Made by a program: the position numbers and the translations under genes. Shown piece after piece: positions 49,203-58,067 of a stretch of 64,000 bases of DNA. Origin of the DNA: Halorubellus sp. JP-L1. Lineage in GTDB: Archaea > Halobacteriota > Halobacteria > Halobacteriales > Natrialbaceae. Position 1 is the first letter of the stretch; each line of letters begins with the position of its first letter. The notes beneath the pieces were generated by a model that ran no database searches, was not told where the DNA came from, and was given only the letters and a program-made list of their open reading frames with translations. The DNA is taken from NCBI RefSeq assembly GCF_011440375.1, contig NZ_JAAOIR010000002.1:806001-870000 (forward strand), in the 5' to 3' direction.

Positions 49203-50254
49203 GGCGCGCCTCCGTCGCTCGCGACGAGAGCGTCGACGCTGGCGCGGTCCGGGAGCGCCGGCATCGCGCCACGGGTCGTCGTCGCGAGTGCGCCCGCGGC
49301 GGTCGCGACGTCGAGGACCGCGTACGGGTCGGTCGCGCCACCGGCGAGTTCGGCGACGACCGCCGCGAGGAACGCGTCCCCGGCGCCGGTCGGATCGACC
49401 GTCTCGACGTCGTACCCGCAGTGGGTCGCGCCGCCCCGACCGAACGGCGAGCGGTGCGTGCTCGCGGCGGCCGCGCCGTCGCTCCCGAGCGTGAGGAACG
49501 TCGTGTGCGGGCCGCGCTCGCAGACCTCGCGGGCGAGCGCCGGTGCGGCGTCCGGGCTGGCGGGCCGGGCGTCCTCGCCGGGCGTGAACGCGTCCACGTC
49601 GAACCCGGCGGCTGCGAGGTCCGCGGGCGTCGCCTTCACGACGTCGGCAATCTGGAGGACGCGCTCGACCGTGCGCTCGAATTCGCCGGCCGCCCAGGCC
49701 GTCGGGCGTGCGTTCGGGTCGAACACGACCGTGCAGTCCGCGTCCGCGGCGGCGTCGACGAGGTCGAGGATCCCCGACTGCGCCGGATCGGACGCCAGTG
49801 CGATGCCGCCGACGACGACCAGCGAGACGTCGTCGAGCGCGGCGACGGGGTACTTGGCAGGACCGTCGCTCTCGCCGCGGCTCTCGGTTCCGTGCTCGCC
49901 GAGGTGGCGGTCGGCGCGGCGGTAGAACGAGAACGCGAGGTCGTCGGCCGCGGTCTCGCGCGTCGCGAACGCGACCGTCGTCTCGCGGTCGGGGTCGACC
50001 TCCACGAACTCGCCGGGGACGCCGGCGGCGTCGAGCGCGCGCCGGCAGCGATCTCCGAGCCCGTCGTCGCCGACGCGCGTCCAGAGCGCGGCTGGCTCTT
50101 CGAGCGCGGCGAGCCCGGCGGCGACGTTCGCGGGTGCACCGCCGACGCGCGCGTCGAACGCCTCGGCCGTCGCGAGCGACGCGTCCGCCGCCACCAGGTC
50201 GACGAGCGTCTCGCCCGCGACCAGGACGCGCGGCGTCGATTCCGTCGCCGACAT
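49199..50254 (-). CDS. PfkB-family sugar kinase
   Basis: The 351-residue ribokinase-type enzyme phosphorylates a sugar or sugar acid with ATP. It shows the N-terminal [12 protein letters not shown] (about residues 10-21), [14 protein letters not shown] (about 38-51) and the catalytic anion hole [12 protein letters not shown] (about 285-296). An acidic insertion rich in E/G/S (about 122-135) is a haloarchaeal feature. Fructokinase and 2-keto-3-deoxygluconate kinase belong to this family; the latter would supply KDPG for kdgA at 1614. It is the middle gene of an operon with two tRNA-metabolism genes, overlapping both by 1-4 bases. Confidence 0.85.
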   Translation of the reverse strand: MSATESTPRVLVAGETLVDLVAADASLATAEAFDARVGGAPANVAAGLAALEEPAALWTRVGDDGLGDRCRRALDAAGVPGEFVEVDPDRETTVAFATRETAADDLAFSFYRRADRHLGEHGTESRGESDGPAKYPVAALDDVSLVVVGGIALASDPAQSGILDLVDAAADADCTVVFDPNARPTAWAAGEFERTVERVLQIADVVKATPADLAAAGFDVDAFTPGEDARPASPDAAPALAREVCERGPHTTFLTLGSDGAAAASTHRSPFGRGGATHCGYDVETVDPTGAGDAFLAAVVAELAGGATDPYAVLDVATAAGALATTTRGAMPALPDRASVDALVASDGGAP

Positions 50255-50592
50255 CAGTACAGGGAGAGGTCGCCGGTCGCCTGGTCGACGACGTCGTCCC
50301 GGCCGGGGCCGACGGCGCACGTCGTCGGCGTCCCAGGCTCCAGTTGCGTGTGGCCGGCGTCCCTGATGATCGCGTGCGGGAGTCCCTCGCGCTCCGCGCG
50401 ACTCGCGACCTCGAACAGCTCGCTCTCGCCGCTGACCTTCACGACGATCTTCTTCTGTCCCTCTCCCTTCCACGCCTTGCGCGTCTTCGCGTCCGCGTCC
50501 TCGTACGCGGACAGCGACGCGTGCGCGACCTGCGCCGCCAGCTTCCCCCGACCCATGTCGAGGTCCGTGCGTGCGGCGATGACCTGCTTCAT
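50254..50592 (-). CDS. pth2: Peptidyl-tRNA hydrolase type 2
   Basis: Pth2 recycles peptidyl-tRNA by cleaving the peptide from the tRNA. The 112-residue archaeal/eukaryotic-type protein has [26 protein letters not shown] (cores [18 protein letters not shown] at about 8-26), then KKIVVKV and [16 protein letters not shown] (about 78-93), all family signatures. Start ATG 50592. Its stop overlaps the kinase start by one base. Confidence 0.93.
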   Translation of the reverse strand: MKQVIAARTDLDMGRGKLAAQVAHASLSAYEDADAKTRKAWKGEGQKKIVVKVSGESELFEVASRAEREGLPHAIIRDAGHTQLEPGTPTTCAVGPGRDDVVDQATGDLSLY

Positions 50593-50662
50593 GCTCGCCG
50601 GGACGCCCCCCGCGGACAAAAGGCTCCCCTTCGACGGCTCGGCCGCACGGGGACCGGTCCCC

Positions 50663-51133
50663 CTACTGTTCGCGGTCGCCGTACGGTTCGTCCGCCCACA
50701 GGGACGCGGAGACGTCGTCGCTGCGCTCGAGTTCGTCGTCGAGGGCTTCGCGGACGGTCCGACCGAGGTCCTGTAGCTCGGACTCGACGAGCGAGACGTC
50801 CGACGAGTCCAGGTCGGCGGTCGCCGCTCGGTCTCGCCAGTCCTCGGGGACGCGGGGGGCGTCGTCGCGGAGTTGTTCGTCCTCCGGATGCCAGTAGAAG
50901 TCGAAGGCCTGGAACAGGCCGAGCGCCGACACGGCCTCGAAGTGGTCGACTGTCAGGTCGGTCCGGTCCAGCCACTCCTCGAACCCGATCGTCCACGCGC
51001 TGTCGTGCAGGAGCGTCTCGAGGTCCTCGCGATGGAAGTCCGACGTGGCCGCTGCGTCGGTCATCTCGAAGTCGCGGGGTTTCCCGCGGTTCGACAGGTC
51101 GGGCGGGTCGGGTATCTCGACGTCGAGTGCCAT
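50663..51133 (-). CDS. Acidic soluble haloarchaeal protein, unknown function
   Basis: The product has 156 residues, mostly predicted helical, rich in Asp and Glu and with several Trp ([41 protein letters not shown]). No known motif, no cysteine pairs and no membrane segment. The start ATG 51133 has a minus-strand CATTTTATCCG patch about 28 nt upstream, so it is expressed on its own promoter, divergent from dcd. Confidence 0.55.
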   Translation of the reverse strand: MALDVEIPDPPDLSNRGKPRDFEMTDAAATSDFHREDLETLLHDSAWTIGFEEWLDRTDLTVDHFEAVSALGLFQAFDFYWHPEDEQLRDDAPRVPEDWRDRAATADLDSSDVSLVESELQDLGRTVREALDDELERSDDVSASLWADEPYGDREQ

Positions 51134-51209
51134 ACTAGGGGTTTCGGTGGCCTCGCGGATAAAATGGCGCCGCGAGTCTCGGCGACTGGTGCGCGCTGGT
51201 ACGACCGGG

Positions 51210-51218
51210 TGGTTTTAG
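51210..51218 (+). promoter_or_regulatory. TATA-like element of dcd
   Basis: GGTTTTAGGC lies about 29 nt before the dcd ATG at 51243. It is the promoter candidate for the three-gene dcd-thiR-methyltransferase operon. Confidence 0.5.
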
Positions 51219-51242
51219 GCGCGCGCTGCCGTCGGTCCGTAC

Positions 51243-51929
51243 ATGATACTCTCGGACGCGGACATCCTCGACCGGCTGGAAACTGGGGACCTCGTCGTCG
51301 AACCGCTCGACGACCCGGACCTCCAGGTGCAGCCGGCGAGCGTCGACCTCCGCCTGGGCGCGGAGTTCCTCGAGTTCCAGCACGCGAACATCCCCTGCAT
51401 CCACCCGAACGCCGAGGACGAGGTCGACGACTACGTCGAGGAGACCGTCGTCGGCCCCGACGAGGAGTTCATCCTCCACCCCGGCGACTTCGTGCTGGGG
51501 ACGACCTACGAGCGCGTGGAGGTCCCGGACGACCTCATCGCGCACGTCCAGGGGCGCTCGAGCCTCGGGCGGCTCGCGGTCGTCGTGCACGCGACCGCGG
51601 GCGTCGTCGACCCCGGCTATCGCGGCCAGATCACGCTCGAGCTCTCGAACCTCGGGACGGCGCCGGTCGCGCTCACGCCCGGGATGCGCATCAGCCAGCT
51701 CATCTTCACCGAACTGCGGACGCCCGCCGCCCGTCCGTACGGGAGCGAACGCGGCTCGAAGTACCAGGACCAGGCGGGCCCGCAGGCCTCGCGCATCGGG
51801 AACGACGACGAGTTCGGCGGCGACCAACTGACTGACAGCGACGAGCGGGTCGGCGGCGACCAGCTCGCCGGCGGATCCGCGGGGGACGCCACCGACCGCT
51901 CCGGCACCGATGGGGGTGGCGGGCGGTGA
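51243..51929 (+). CDS. dcd: dCTP deaminase
   Basis: This enzyme makes dUTP (or dUMP in bifunctional forms) from dCTP for thymidylate synthesis. The 228-residue protein has [10 protein letters not shown] (about 33-42), [13 protein letters not shown] (about 103-115) and the catalytic stretch [18 protein letters not shown] (about 119-136). The C-terminal 60 residues after the conserved KYQDQ are a low-complexity acidic tail. The ATG at 51243 is in the right position. The TGA overlaps the GTG start of thiR. Confidence 0.93.
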   Translation: MILSDADILDRLETGDLVVEPLDDPDLQVQPASVDLRLGAEFLEFQHANIPCIHPNAEDEVDDYVEETVVGPDEEFILHPGDFVLGTTYERVEVPDDLIAHVQGRSSLGRLAVVVHATAGVVDPGYRGQITLELSNLGTAPVALTPGMRISQLIFTELRTPAARPYGSERGSKYQDQAGPQASRIGNDDEFGGDQLTDSDERVGGDQLAGGSAGDATDRSGTDGGGGR

Positions 51930-52825
51930 AGTTCATCGAGGAGGTCGTCGTCGACGAGTTCCTCCCCACGTATCGGTCGATGCTCGCCGCGGACCTCCGC
52001 GAGCGCGGGTTCACGCAGAGCGAGGTCGCGGACGCGCTCGGCATCTCGCAGTCCGCGGTGTCGAAGTACGCGCACGGCGACGTCGCGCGTCACGACGCCA
52101 TCCTCGCGGACGATCGCGTCCGAGAGCTCGTCGAGACGGTCGGCGAGGGGCTCGCGAGCGGCGACATGCGTCCCGTGCAGGCGCTCGTCGAGGCGGAAGT
52201 GCTCATCCGCCAGCTCGAACGCGGCGACCTGCTCGCGACCATCCACCGCGACGCGGTGCCGGCACTCGCGGAGTACGGCGCGGACTTCGCGATCCACGAC
52301 CCTGAGAGCGACCTGCGGACCGCAGAGCGCGTGCTCTCCTCGCTCCGCCGTGGCCTGCGCGTGCTTGAGAACGCGAGCGGGTTCGCGCGCCTCATCCCGA
52401 ACGTCGGCACGAACCTCGTCGCGTGCACGCCGGACGCGACCACGATCGACGACGTCGCGGGCGTCCCCGGCCGGATCGTGGACGTGAAGGGGCGGGCGAC
52501 GGTGCCCGCGGAGCCCGAGTTCGGCGTGAGCGAGTACGTCGCGAGCGTCCTGCTGGCGGCGCGCGCGGCGGGCGCGGACGTCGCGGCGGCGATCAACGTC
52601 CGGTACGACGAGGACGTGGTCGCGGCGCTCGCGGCGCAGGGCCGGGAGACGGTGGAGTTCTCGGGCGAGGACGACATCGAGACGGCGGTCGCCGAGGCGC
52701 TGTCGTCGTCGCCGACGGCGACCGTGCTCTACCAGACGGGCGGGTTCGGGATGGAACCGATCGTGTACGTGCTCGCGGAGGACCCCGTGAGTGCGGCGGA
52801 GGCGGTCCGGGACGTCGTCAGATGA
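51926..52825 (+). CDS. thiR: HTH-ThiN transcriptional regulator (ThiR-type)
   Basis: The product is a 299-residue haloarchaeal regulator. The N-terminal HTH is [27 protein letters not shown] (cores [20 protein letters not shown], about 26-50). The C-terminal 180 residues are a ThiN domain: [16 protein letters not shown] (about 152-167), [13 protein letters not shown] and INVRYDEDV with [10 protein letters not shown] (about 272-281). The domain order is that of ThiR, the thiamine-pathway repressor known in Haloferax volcanii, where the ThiN domain senses thiamine phosphate. The start is GTG, overlapping dcd. Target genes are not in the window. Confidence 0.88.
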   Translation: MKFIEEVVVDEFLPTYRSMLAADLRERGFTQSEVADALGISQSAVSKYAHGDVARHDAILADDRVRELVETVGEGLASGDMRPVQALVEAEVLIRQLERGDLLATIHRDAVPALAEYGADFAIHDPESDLRTAERVLSSLRRGLRVLENASGFARLIPNVGTNLVACTPDATTIDDVAGVPGRIVDVKGRATVPAEPEFGVSEYVASVLLAARAAGADVAAAINVRYDEDVVAALAAQGRETVEFSGEDDIETAVAEALSSSPTATVLYQTGGFGMEPIVYVLAEDPVSAAEAVRDVVR

Positions 52826-53586
52826 CGGCGAACGCCACCGCCGAAGACGCGGTGGAGCGTGCGTCGTCCGTGCAGTCGTTCTACGGTCGGTGGGCGACGC
52901 TGTACGACGGGCTCGCTCGGTTCACGCCCGGCATCGGTCGGCTCCGGCGGGAGGCGGTGGCGGCGCTGGAACTCGACCCCGGCGACGTCGTCGTCGACCT
53001 GGGCTGTGGGACGGGCGCGAACCTCCCGTTCCTCCGGGACGCGGTCGGGCCGACCGGCACCGTCGTCGGCGTGGACCTCACGGCGGGGATGCTCTCGCGA
53101 GCGCGCCGGCTCGTCGACGCCCGGGGCTGGCGGAACGTCCACGTCGTCCAGGGCGACGCGACCCGCCCGCCGGTGGGCGGACCGGTCGACGGCGTCCTGG
53201 CGTCGTTCGTCGTCGGGATGCTCGACGACCCAGCCGCGGCCGTCGCCGACTGGTGCGACCTCGTCCACGCCGAGTCGACGGGCGCCTCGGACCCGATGGC
53301 GTCGGAGTCGTTCGGGAACGTCGTCCTCGTCGACGCCGCGCTCTCCGACCGCGCAGTCGCGAGACCGCTGAACGCGGCGTTCCGCGCGCTCACGGTACTC
53401 TCGACGCCGCCGACCCTGCAGTTCCGGTACGACCCGTCGCCCCACGACGTGCTCCGCGAGCGCGTCCGGACCGCCCGCGACGCGCTCCGCGAGCGGTCGA
53501 GTGCGACCGCGCACCGCGAGCACCTGCTCGGCGTCGTCCGCGTCACCGGCGGCCGCATCCAGCGTGCCGTCGTTGCCCCCGAATGA
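52822..53586 (+). CDS. SAM-dependent methyltransferase
   Basis: The product is a 254-residue class I methyltransferase. SAM motif I VVVDLGCGTGANLPFL is at about residues 55-70, the acidic end of strand two at GVDLTAGML (about 84) and motif II near VQGDATRPP (about 107). The family region between residues 120 and 200 (SFVVGMLDDPAAAVADW) resembles UbiE/Coq5-type enzymes but does not settle the substrate. It overlaps thiR by four bases (ATGA) and probably belongs to the operon. Confidence 0.8.
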   Translation: MTANATAEDAVERASSVQSFYGRWATLYDGLARFTPGIGRLRREAVAALELDPGDVVVDLGCGTGANLPFLRDAVGPTGTVVGVDLTAGMLSRARRLVDARGWRNVHVVQGDATRPPVGGPVDGVLASFVVGMLDDPAAAVADWCDLVHAESTGASDPMASESFGNVVLVDAALSDRAVARPLNAAFRALTVLSTPPTLQFRYDPSPHDVLRERVRTARDALRERSSATAHREHLLGVVRVTGGRIQRAVVAPE

Positions 53587-53631
53587 TACCCGAAGGCAAA
53601 GAGTGAAAGACCGGAGTCGACTCGTGAGTGT

Positions 53632-54537
53632 ATGGACCTCGCGGGGCGCTTCGCGTACATGTTCCTCTTGGTCGCCGTCGGGCTCGGCGCCCGCCGTCTC
53701 GGGGTGCTCACGGGCTCGCGGAACGAGCGCCTGGGGCAACTGGCGTTCTACGTCTTCCTCCCGGCGCTCATCTTCGTCTCGACGTACGACGAGGACCTGG
53801 CGGAACTGCTCTCGGTGGAGCTCGTCGCGGGGATGCTCGCCGTCATCGCCGTCCTCGTCGCGCTCTCGTGGTCGACGAACCGCCGCGGCCCCGACGACGT
53901 CCGCAGCGTCGCGCTCGTCCAGTCCTACCACAGCAACTTCGGGTACTTCGGCGTCCCCGTCGTCGCGGCGACGCTCGGGTCGACGGCGGCGGCGACCGCG
54001 AGCGTCATCTTCGGGCTCGGCGCGGTGATTCAAATCCCGTTGACGGTCCTCGTGCTCGTGACGATCAACGACACCGAGGCGGCCGTCGGCCACGAGGTCC
54101 GGAGCGTCGTCACCAACCCGATTCTGTTGACGCTCGCGGTGAGTCTCTGCTTCGCGACGCTCGGCCTGTCCGTCCCGAGTCCCGTCGTCGGCGGTCTCGA
54201 ACGCGTGTCGACGCTCGCGCTCCCCGTCGCGCTCGTCGCCGTCGGTGGCTCGCTCACGCCCGCGGACCACGACGTCTCGCTCGGGTCGACGGCCACGGTC
54301 GTCGGACTGAAGGTCCTCGTGATGCCGCTCGTCGCGTGGCTGGTGTTCTCCGGCCTCGGGACCGGAGTGCTGACGCGCAACGCCGCCGTCGTCATGTTCG
54401 GCGCCCCGACCGCCGTCTCGACGTACGTGTACGCCACCGAACTCGGCGGTGACACGGAGTTCGCTTCGATGAACGTCTTCGTGACGACGCTCGCGTCCAT
54501 CATCTCGCTGTTCGTCGTCCTCCAGTTCCTCACGTAG
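53632..54537 (+). CDS. AEC family transporter
   Basis: The product is a 301-residue membrane protein with about ten hydrophobic segments in two five-helix halves, characteristic of the auxin efflux carrier family. It has the conserved LGQLAFYVFLPALIFV (about 34-49) and YHSNFGYFGVPVVAATLG (core SNFGYFGVPV, about 103-112) in the first half and NAAVVMFGAPTAVSTYVYA (core MFGAPTAVSTYVYA, about 263-276) in the second. Haloarchaeal members have unknown substrates, often organic anions. ATG at 53632. Confidence 0.85.
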   Translation: MDLAGRFAYMFLLVAVGLGARRLGVLTGSRNERLGQLAFYVFLPALIFVSTYDEDLAELLSVELVAGMLAVIAVLVALSWSTNRRGPDDVRSVALVQSYHSNFGYFGVPVVAATLGSTAAATASVIFGLGAVIQIPLTVLVLVTINDTEAAVGHEVRSVVTNPILLTLAVSLCFATLGLSVPSPVVGGLERVSTLALPVALVAVGGSLTPADHDVSLGSTATVVGLKVLVMPLVAWLVFSGLGTGVLTRNAAVVMFGAPTAVSTYVYATELGGDTEFASMNVFVTTLASIISLFVVLQFLT

Positions 54538-54648
54538 CGACCGCCCGTGCGGACGGTCGACGACGCGCCGTGGACGACCCGTCGTTGACGACACGTCGAA
54601 ACCGACGCCCCCACGTCCCGTGGTTTTCCGTCCCCTTGTTTGCTGCCG

Positions 54649-54684
54649 TGAACACTAACTATATACTGTTACAAATTTTGTTCA
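54649..54684 (+). promoter_or_regulatory. TRAP operon promoter with TATA box flanked by an inverted repeat
   Basis: CTATATAC (54659-54666) is centred about 27 nt before the dctP ATG. It is flanked by TGAACA (54649-54654) and TGTTCA (54679-54684), a perfect 6-bp inverted repeat. The arrangement resembles an operator overlapping the basal promoter. The region is distinctly AT-rich relative to surroundings. No regulator gene is adjacent. Confidence 0.5.
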
Positions 54685-54688
54685 TGGT

Positions 54689-55759
54689 ATGGCAAGACAG
54701 GACGACGGAGGGGCAGCCGACCGGCGCACGTTCATCAAGGCGGGGGCAGCGGTAACCGGAGTCGGGGCGCTCTCCGGTTGTCTCGGGTCGCTCACCGGTG
54801 GCGGCACGACGACGCTCCAGGTGAACTCTCCGGCCGCCGAGGGGTCGGTGCACGGCGACGCGGGCGCATGGATCGGCGACATCGTCTCCGAGGAGACCGG
54901 GGGCGAAGTCGAGATCGAGGCGTTCCGGAACAGCGAACTCGGTGGACAGATCGAGTCCATCGAGAACGTCTCCTCGGGGTCGCTCGACATGTACGTGATT
55001 CCCTACGCACTCACGGGGACCCAGTACAAGCCCGCGCAAGTGTTCGACGCACCGTACCTCTACGACCCGGAGAACCCCTACGAGGACATCTACGAGAAGA
55101 CCGACCCGCAGGAGAACGACGTCGCGAAGCAAGTCGTCGATGACCTCGTCTCCGAGACGAACATCCGCTCGCTGGGGTCCGTCGTCCAGGGAACGCGACG
55201 CTGCACGCTCAACGTGGCCGACGGCGACGAACCGCCGGTGAACCCGAGCGAACTGTCGAACTACAAGATGCGGGCGGTCCCCATCGGCGTGTACGAGCAA
55301 GCGCTGAAGGGACTGGGCGCGGAGACCACGAACATCGACTTCTCCGAGGTCCCGCAGGCGCTCGCGACCGGGTCCATTCAGGGCCAGGAGAACCCCTACA
55401 ACATCATCCGGTCCTCGGGCATCTGGGAGAACCAGAACACCGTCCTCGAGACCGACCACCAGAACACGCCGCTCGCCATCATCATCAACGAGGACGTGTT
55501 CCAGGGCCTGACCGACGAGCAACAACAGATCTTCTACGACGCAGTCCGAGAGGTCCAGCCGAAGGCGACGGAGACCCTGAACTCGAACCTCGAGGATCAC
55601 CGGGAGTTCATGCGGGACAACGGCCTGGAGATCGTCTCGCCGGAGGACCTCGAGATGGACAAGTTCCGGTCGGCGGCCCGCCAGCGCATCCGAGACCAGT
55701 TCCCGGACCTCATCGAGACCATCGAGGACCTCCACGGAAACGGCTACCCCGCCGAATAA
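54689..55759 (+). CDS. dctP: TRAP transporter solute-binding lipoprotein
   Basis: The product is a 356-residue extracellular binding protein of a tripartite ATP-independent transporter. The Tat signal (ADRRTFIKAG) with lipobox LSGC indicates a lipid-anchored receptor instead of the free periplasmic form in Gram-negative bacteria. The conserved carboxylate-binding arginine is in NYKMRAVPI (about residue 194). Family blocks NPYNIIRSSGIWENQ (about 230) and DEQQQIFYDAVREVQ (about 273) are present. The ligand is probably a carboxylate; unknown which. Confidence 0.88.
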   Translation: MARQDDGGAADRRTFIKAGAAVTGVGALSGCLGSLTGGGTTTLQVNSPAAEGSVHGDAGAWIGDIVSEETGGEVEIEAFRNSELGGQIESIENVSSGSLDMYVIPYALTGTQYKPAQVFDAPYLYDPENPYEDIYEKTDPQENDVAKQVVDDLVSETNIRSLGSVVQGTRRCTLNVADGDEPPVNPSELSNYKMRAVPIGVYEQALKGLGAETTNIDFSEVPQALATGSIQGQENPYNIIRSSGIWENQNTVLETDHQNTPLAIIINEDVFQGLTDEQQQIFYDAVREVQPKATETLNSNLEDHREFMRDNGLEIVSPEDLEMDKFRSAARQRIRDQFPDLIETIEDLHGNGYPAE

Positions 55760-55762
55760 CGG

Positions 55763-56239
55763 ATGGAGCGGCTTCAACCGTATCTGGAGCGCGGTTCCAG
55801 AGCACTCTACGCGGCGTCGGCGGTCTGCCTCCTCGTCATCGTCGTGCTGATGGTGGCTCGGATCGCGTCGCGGAATCTGAGCCTGGGGTTGGGTGGCGTA
55901 CAGATACTGGCACAGCTGTTCGAGGTATGGTTGACGTTCCTCGTCGTCGGGGCGCTCGCGTACACGCACGACCACATCGAGATCGAGTACCTCTCCGATC
56001 GACTCCCGGAGCGCTGGGTGCCGATCCACGAGATCGCGGTGACGCTCGTGTCGCTGTTCGCGGCGGTACTCGTCCTCGTCGGCGCGATCCTGGCGATGGA
56101 CTCGTTCTGGAACTCGACGGCGCCGACGATCGACATCCCGATCCCGCTGTACTACCTCGCGCCCATCGTCGGCATGGGGTTCCTGGTCGTGGTGTACCTC
56201 GATCGGCTCCACGAGAGCGTCACGGAGGTGCTCGCGTAG
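55763..56239 (+). CDS. dctQ: TRAP transporter small membrane subunit
   Basis: The product is a 158-residue protein with four hydrophobic segments (about residues 17-38, 48-66, 88-110 and 127-148), the standard small-subunit layout. The family features ILAQLFEVWLTFLVVGALAY (core LFEVWLTFLVVGALAY, about 49-64) and WNSTAPTIDIPIP are visible. It starts 3 nt after the dctP stop and ends immediately before dctM, so all three are one operon. Confidence 0.85.
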   Translation: MERLQPYLERGSRALYAASAVCLLVIVVLMVARIASRNLSLGLGGVQILAQLFEVWLTFLVVGALAYTHDHIEIEYLSDRLPERWVPIHEIAVTLVSLFAAVLVLVGAILAMDSFWNSTAPTIDIPIPLYYLAPIVGMGFLVVVYLDRLHESVTEVLA

Positions 56240-57520
56240 ATGGGGATGCTCGGCGTCGTCGTCATCGCGCTGTTCCTCGCGCTCGCACTGATGCGAGTGC
56301 CCGTGTGGATCGCGTTGCTCGTTCCGGCAGCGCTCTACACGCTCCTCATGGGGCGGCCGATCGTGTTCCCGGCGACGAACATGGTGCGGGCGCTCGACTC
56401 GTTCACGTTGCTCGCGATTCCGCTGTTCATCTACGTCGGGTCGCTGATGAACCACGGCGAGGTGACGGAGAAGATATTCGACTTCGCGGACAGCATCGTC
56501 GGGCACTACACCGGCGGGATGGCGCAGGTCAACATCGTCACGAGCCTCATCTTCTCGGGCATCTCGGGGTCGGCGCTCGCGGACATCGGGGGCGTCGGTC
56601 GCGTCCTCATCGAGTCGATGGAGGACGCGGACTACGACAGCGACTTCTCGGCGGCGCTCACGAGCGCGTCCGCGACCGTCGGACCGATCTTCCCGCCGTC
56701 GATCCCGCTCATCCTCTACGGCATCATCGCGGAGGTGTCCGTGCTCTCGCTCCTGCTCGCGGGCGCGCTGCCGGCGGCGTTGACGGTCATGTTCCTCATG
56801 GTCGGGACGATGGTCATCGCGAAACATCGCGGATTCCCGAAGAACGACGACCGCGCTTCGCTGAAGGAGATCGTTCGGTCGTTCGCGCTCGCGTTCCCGG
56901 CGCTGTTCACGCCGGTCGTCCTCATCTGGGGGATGCTGACCGGCCTGTTCAGTCCGACGGAGGCCGCGGGCGTGACGGTCGCGTACATCCTCGTCATCAA
57001 CACGTTCGTCTACCGGATCACGGACTTCAAGTACATCTGGAAGGCGGCGCTCGAGACGGCGGAGACGACGGGGACGATCGTCATCATCCTCGCCGCCGCG
57101 AACGTCTTCAGTTTCGTGCTGTCCGTCGAGAACATCGACACGGTGTTCGCGGAGACGATGTTCGCGGTGTCGACGAACCCCGTCGTGGTGTTGATCCTCG
57201 TGAACATCGTCCTGCTCGTGCTCGGGCTGTTCCTGGATCCGATCGCGGCGCTCGTGATGATGACGCCGATCGTCGTGCCGACGCTCGTCGAGGTCGGCGT
57301 CGACCCGGTCCACATCGGCGTGATCATGGTGTTCAACCTGATGCTCGGGCTGTTGACGCCACCGCTCGGGCTGTCCGTCTACCTCTCCGCGGACATCGCG
57401 GACCAGCCGGTCGCGAACGTGTTCAGGGAGACGAAGCCGTTCTACGTCATCCTGCTCGCGGCGCTCCTCGTCATCACGTACTACCCGCCCCTGACGCTGG
57501 GGATACTCGAGTTCGCGTGA
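56240..57520 (+). CDS. dctM: TRAP transporter large permease subunit
   Basis: The product is a 426-residue polytopic membrane protein of the elevator type. Conserved blocks are SSLIFSGISGSALADIGGVG (core FSGISGSALADIGGVG, about 108-123), ASATVGPIFPPSIPLILYG (core SATVGPIFPPSIPLI, about 140-154) and FLDPIAALVMMTPI (about 329-342), with FNLMLGLLTPPLGLSVYL (core LLTPPLGLSVYL, about 370-381). It uses a sodium gradient in characterised relatives. ATG 56240 abuts the dctQ stop. Confidence 0.9.
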   Translation: MGMLGVVVIALFLALALMRVPVWIALLVPAALYTLLMGRPIVFPATNMVRALDSFTLLAIPLFIYVGSLMNHGEVTEKIFDFADSIVGHYTGGMAQVNIVTSLIFSGISGSALADIGGVGRVLIESMEDADYDSDFSAALTSASATVGPIFPPSIPLILYGIIAEVSVLSLLLAGALPAALTVMFLMVGTMVIAKHRGFPKNDDRASLKEIVRSFALAFPALFTPVVLIWGMLTGLFSPTEAAGVTVAYILVINTFVYRITDFKYIWKAALETAETTGTIVIILAAANVFSFVLSVENIDTVFAETMFAVSTNPVVVLILVNIVLLVLGLFLDPIAALVMMTPIVVPTLVEVGVDPVHIGVIMVFNLMLGLLTPPLGLSVYLSADIADQPVANVFRETKPFYVILLAALLVITYYPPLTLGILEFA

Positions 57521-57535
57521 GGCGGCGGCCGGCCG

Positions 57536-57967
57536 TTAGCTGAACGCCTCGATTCGTTCTTCGGGCGTCCGATCGTCCTCGACCAGTTGGATGGGGACGA
57601 CGGTGTCGTCGCTCTCGACGATGGCGACCTCCCAGTCGAATCCCTCCTGGGGGTCGTCGCTCGCGAAGTCGACGCCGAGTGCGCGGAGCGCGGTCATGCG
57701 CTCACGGATGTCGTCGACCTCGAAGGCGATGTGGAAGAAGCCGTCGCCGTGCTCGCGCCAGTGCTCGTACACCCAGCCGCGTTCGGTCGTCGGCGTGATG
57801 AGTTCGACGAGCGACTCGCCGACGGGGAACAGGACGACTTCGAGTTCGAAGTCGCCGGTCATCTCGTGGCGGGCGAGCGGGTCGAGGTCGAACCGGTCTT
57901 CGAACGTGGCGGTCGCTTCGGCGAGGTCGTCGACGAGGAACGCGACGTGATGGATGCGCTGGAACAC
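57536..57967 (-). CDS. VOC protein, methylmalonyl-CoA epimerase-like
   Basis: The product has 143 residues in two VOC modules: IHHVAFLVDDLAEATATFEDRF (core HHVAFLVDDLAEA, about 6-18) and FFHIAFEVDDIRERMTALRA (core HIAFEVDDI, about 77-85). The His-Glu-His-Glu pattern of metal ligands is plausible (H7, E near LVELITP, H77, Q/E near VVPIQLVE). The sequence is close in look to methylmalonyl-CoA epimerases and lactoylglutathione-lyase relatives. The start codon is GTG at 57967. It is convergent with dctM. Confidence 0.75.
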   Translation of the reverse strand: MFQRIHHVAFLVDDLAEATATFEDRFDLDPLARHEMTGDFELEVVLFPVGESLVELITPTTERGWVYEHWREHGDGFFHIAFEVDDIRERMTALRALGVDFASDDPQEGFDWEVAIVESDDTVVPIQLVEDDRTPEERIEAFS

Positions 57968-58067
57968 GACCGTGCTTCGATGGCGACCACGTTAACGCCC
58001 CGGGTGGCGGCGACGGGGTACGGCGGAGCGGCGTCGCGGGATGTCCTCCGTCTGCCGAGTCGAGCCG

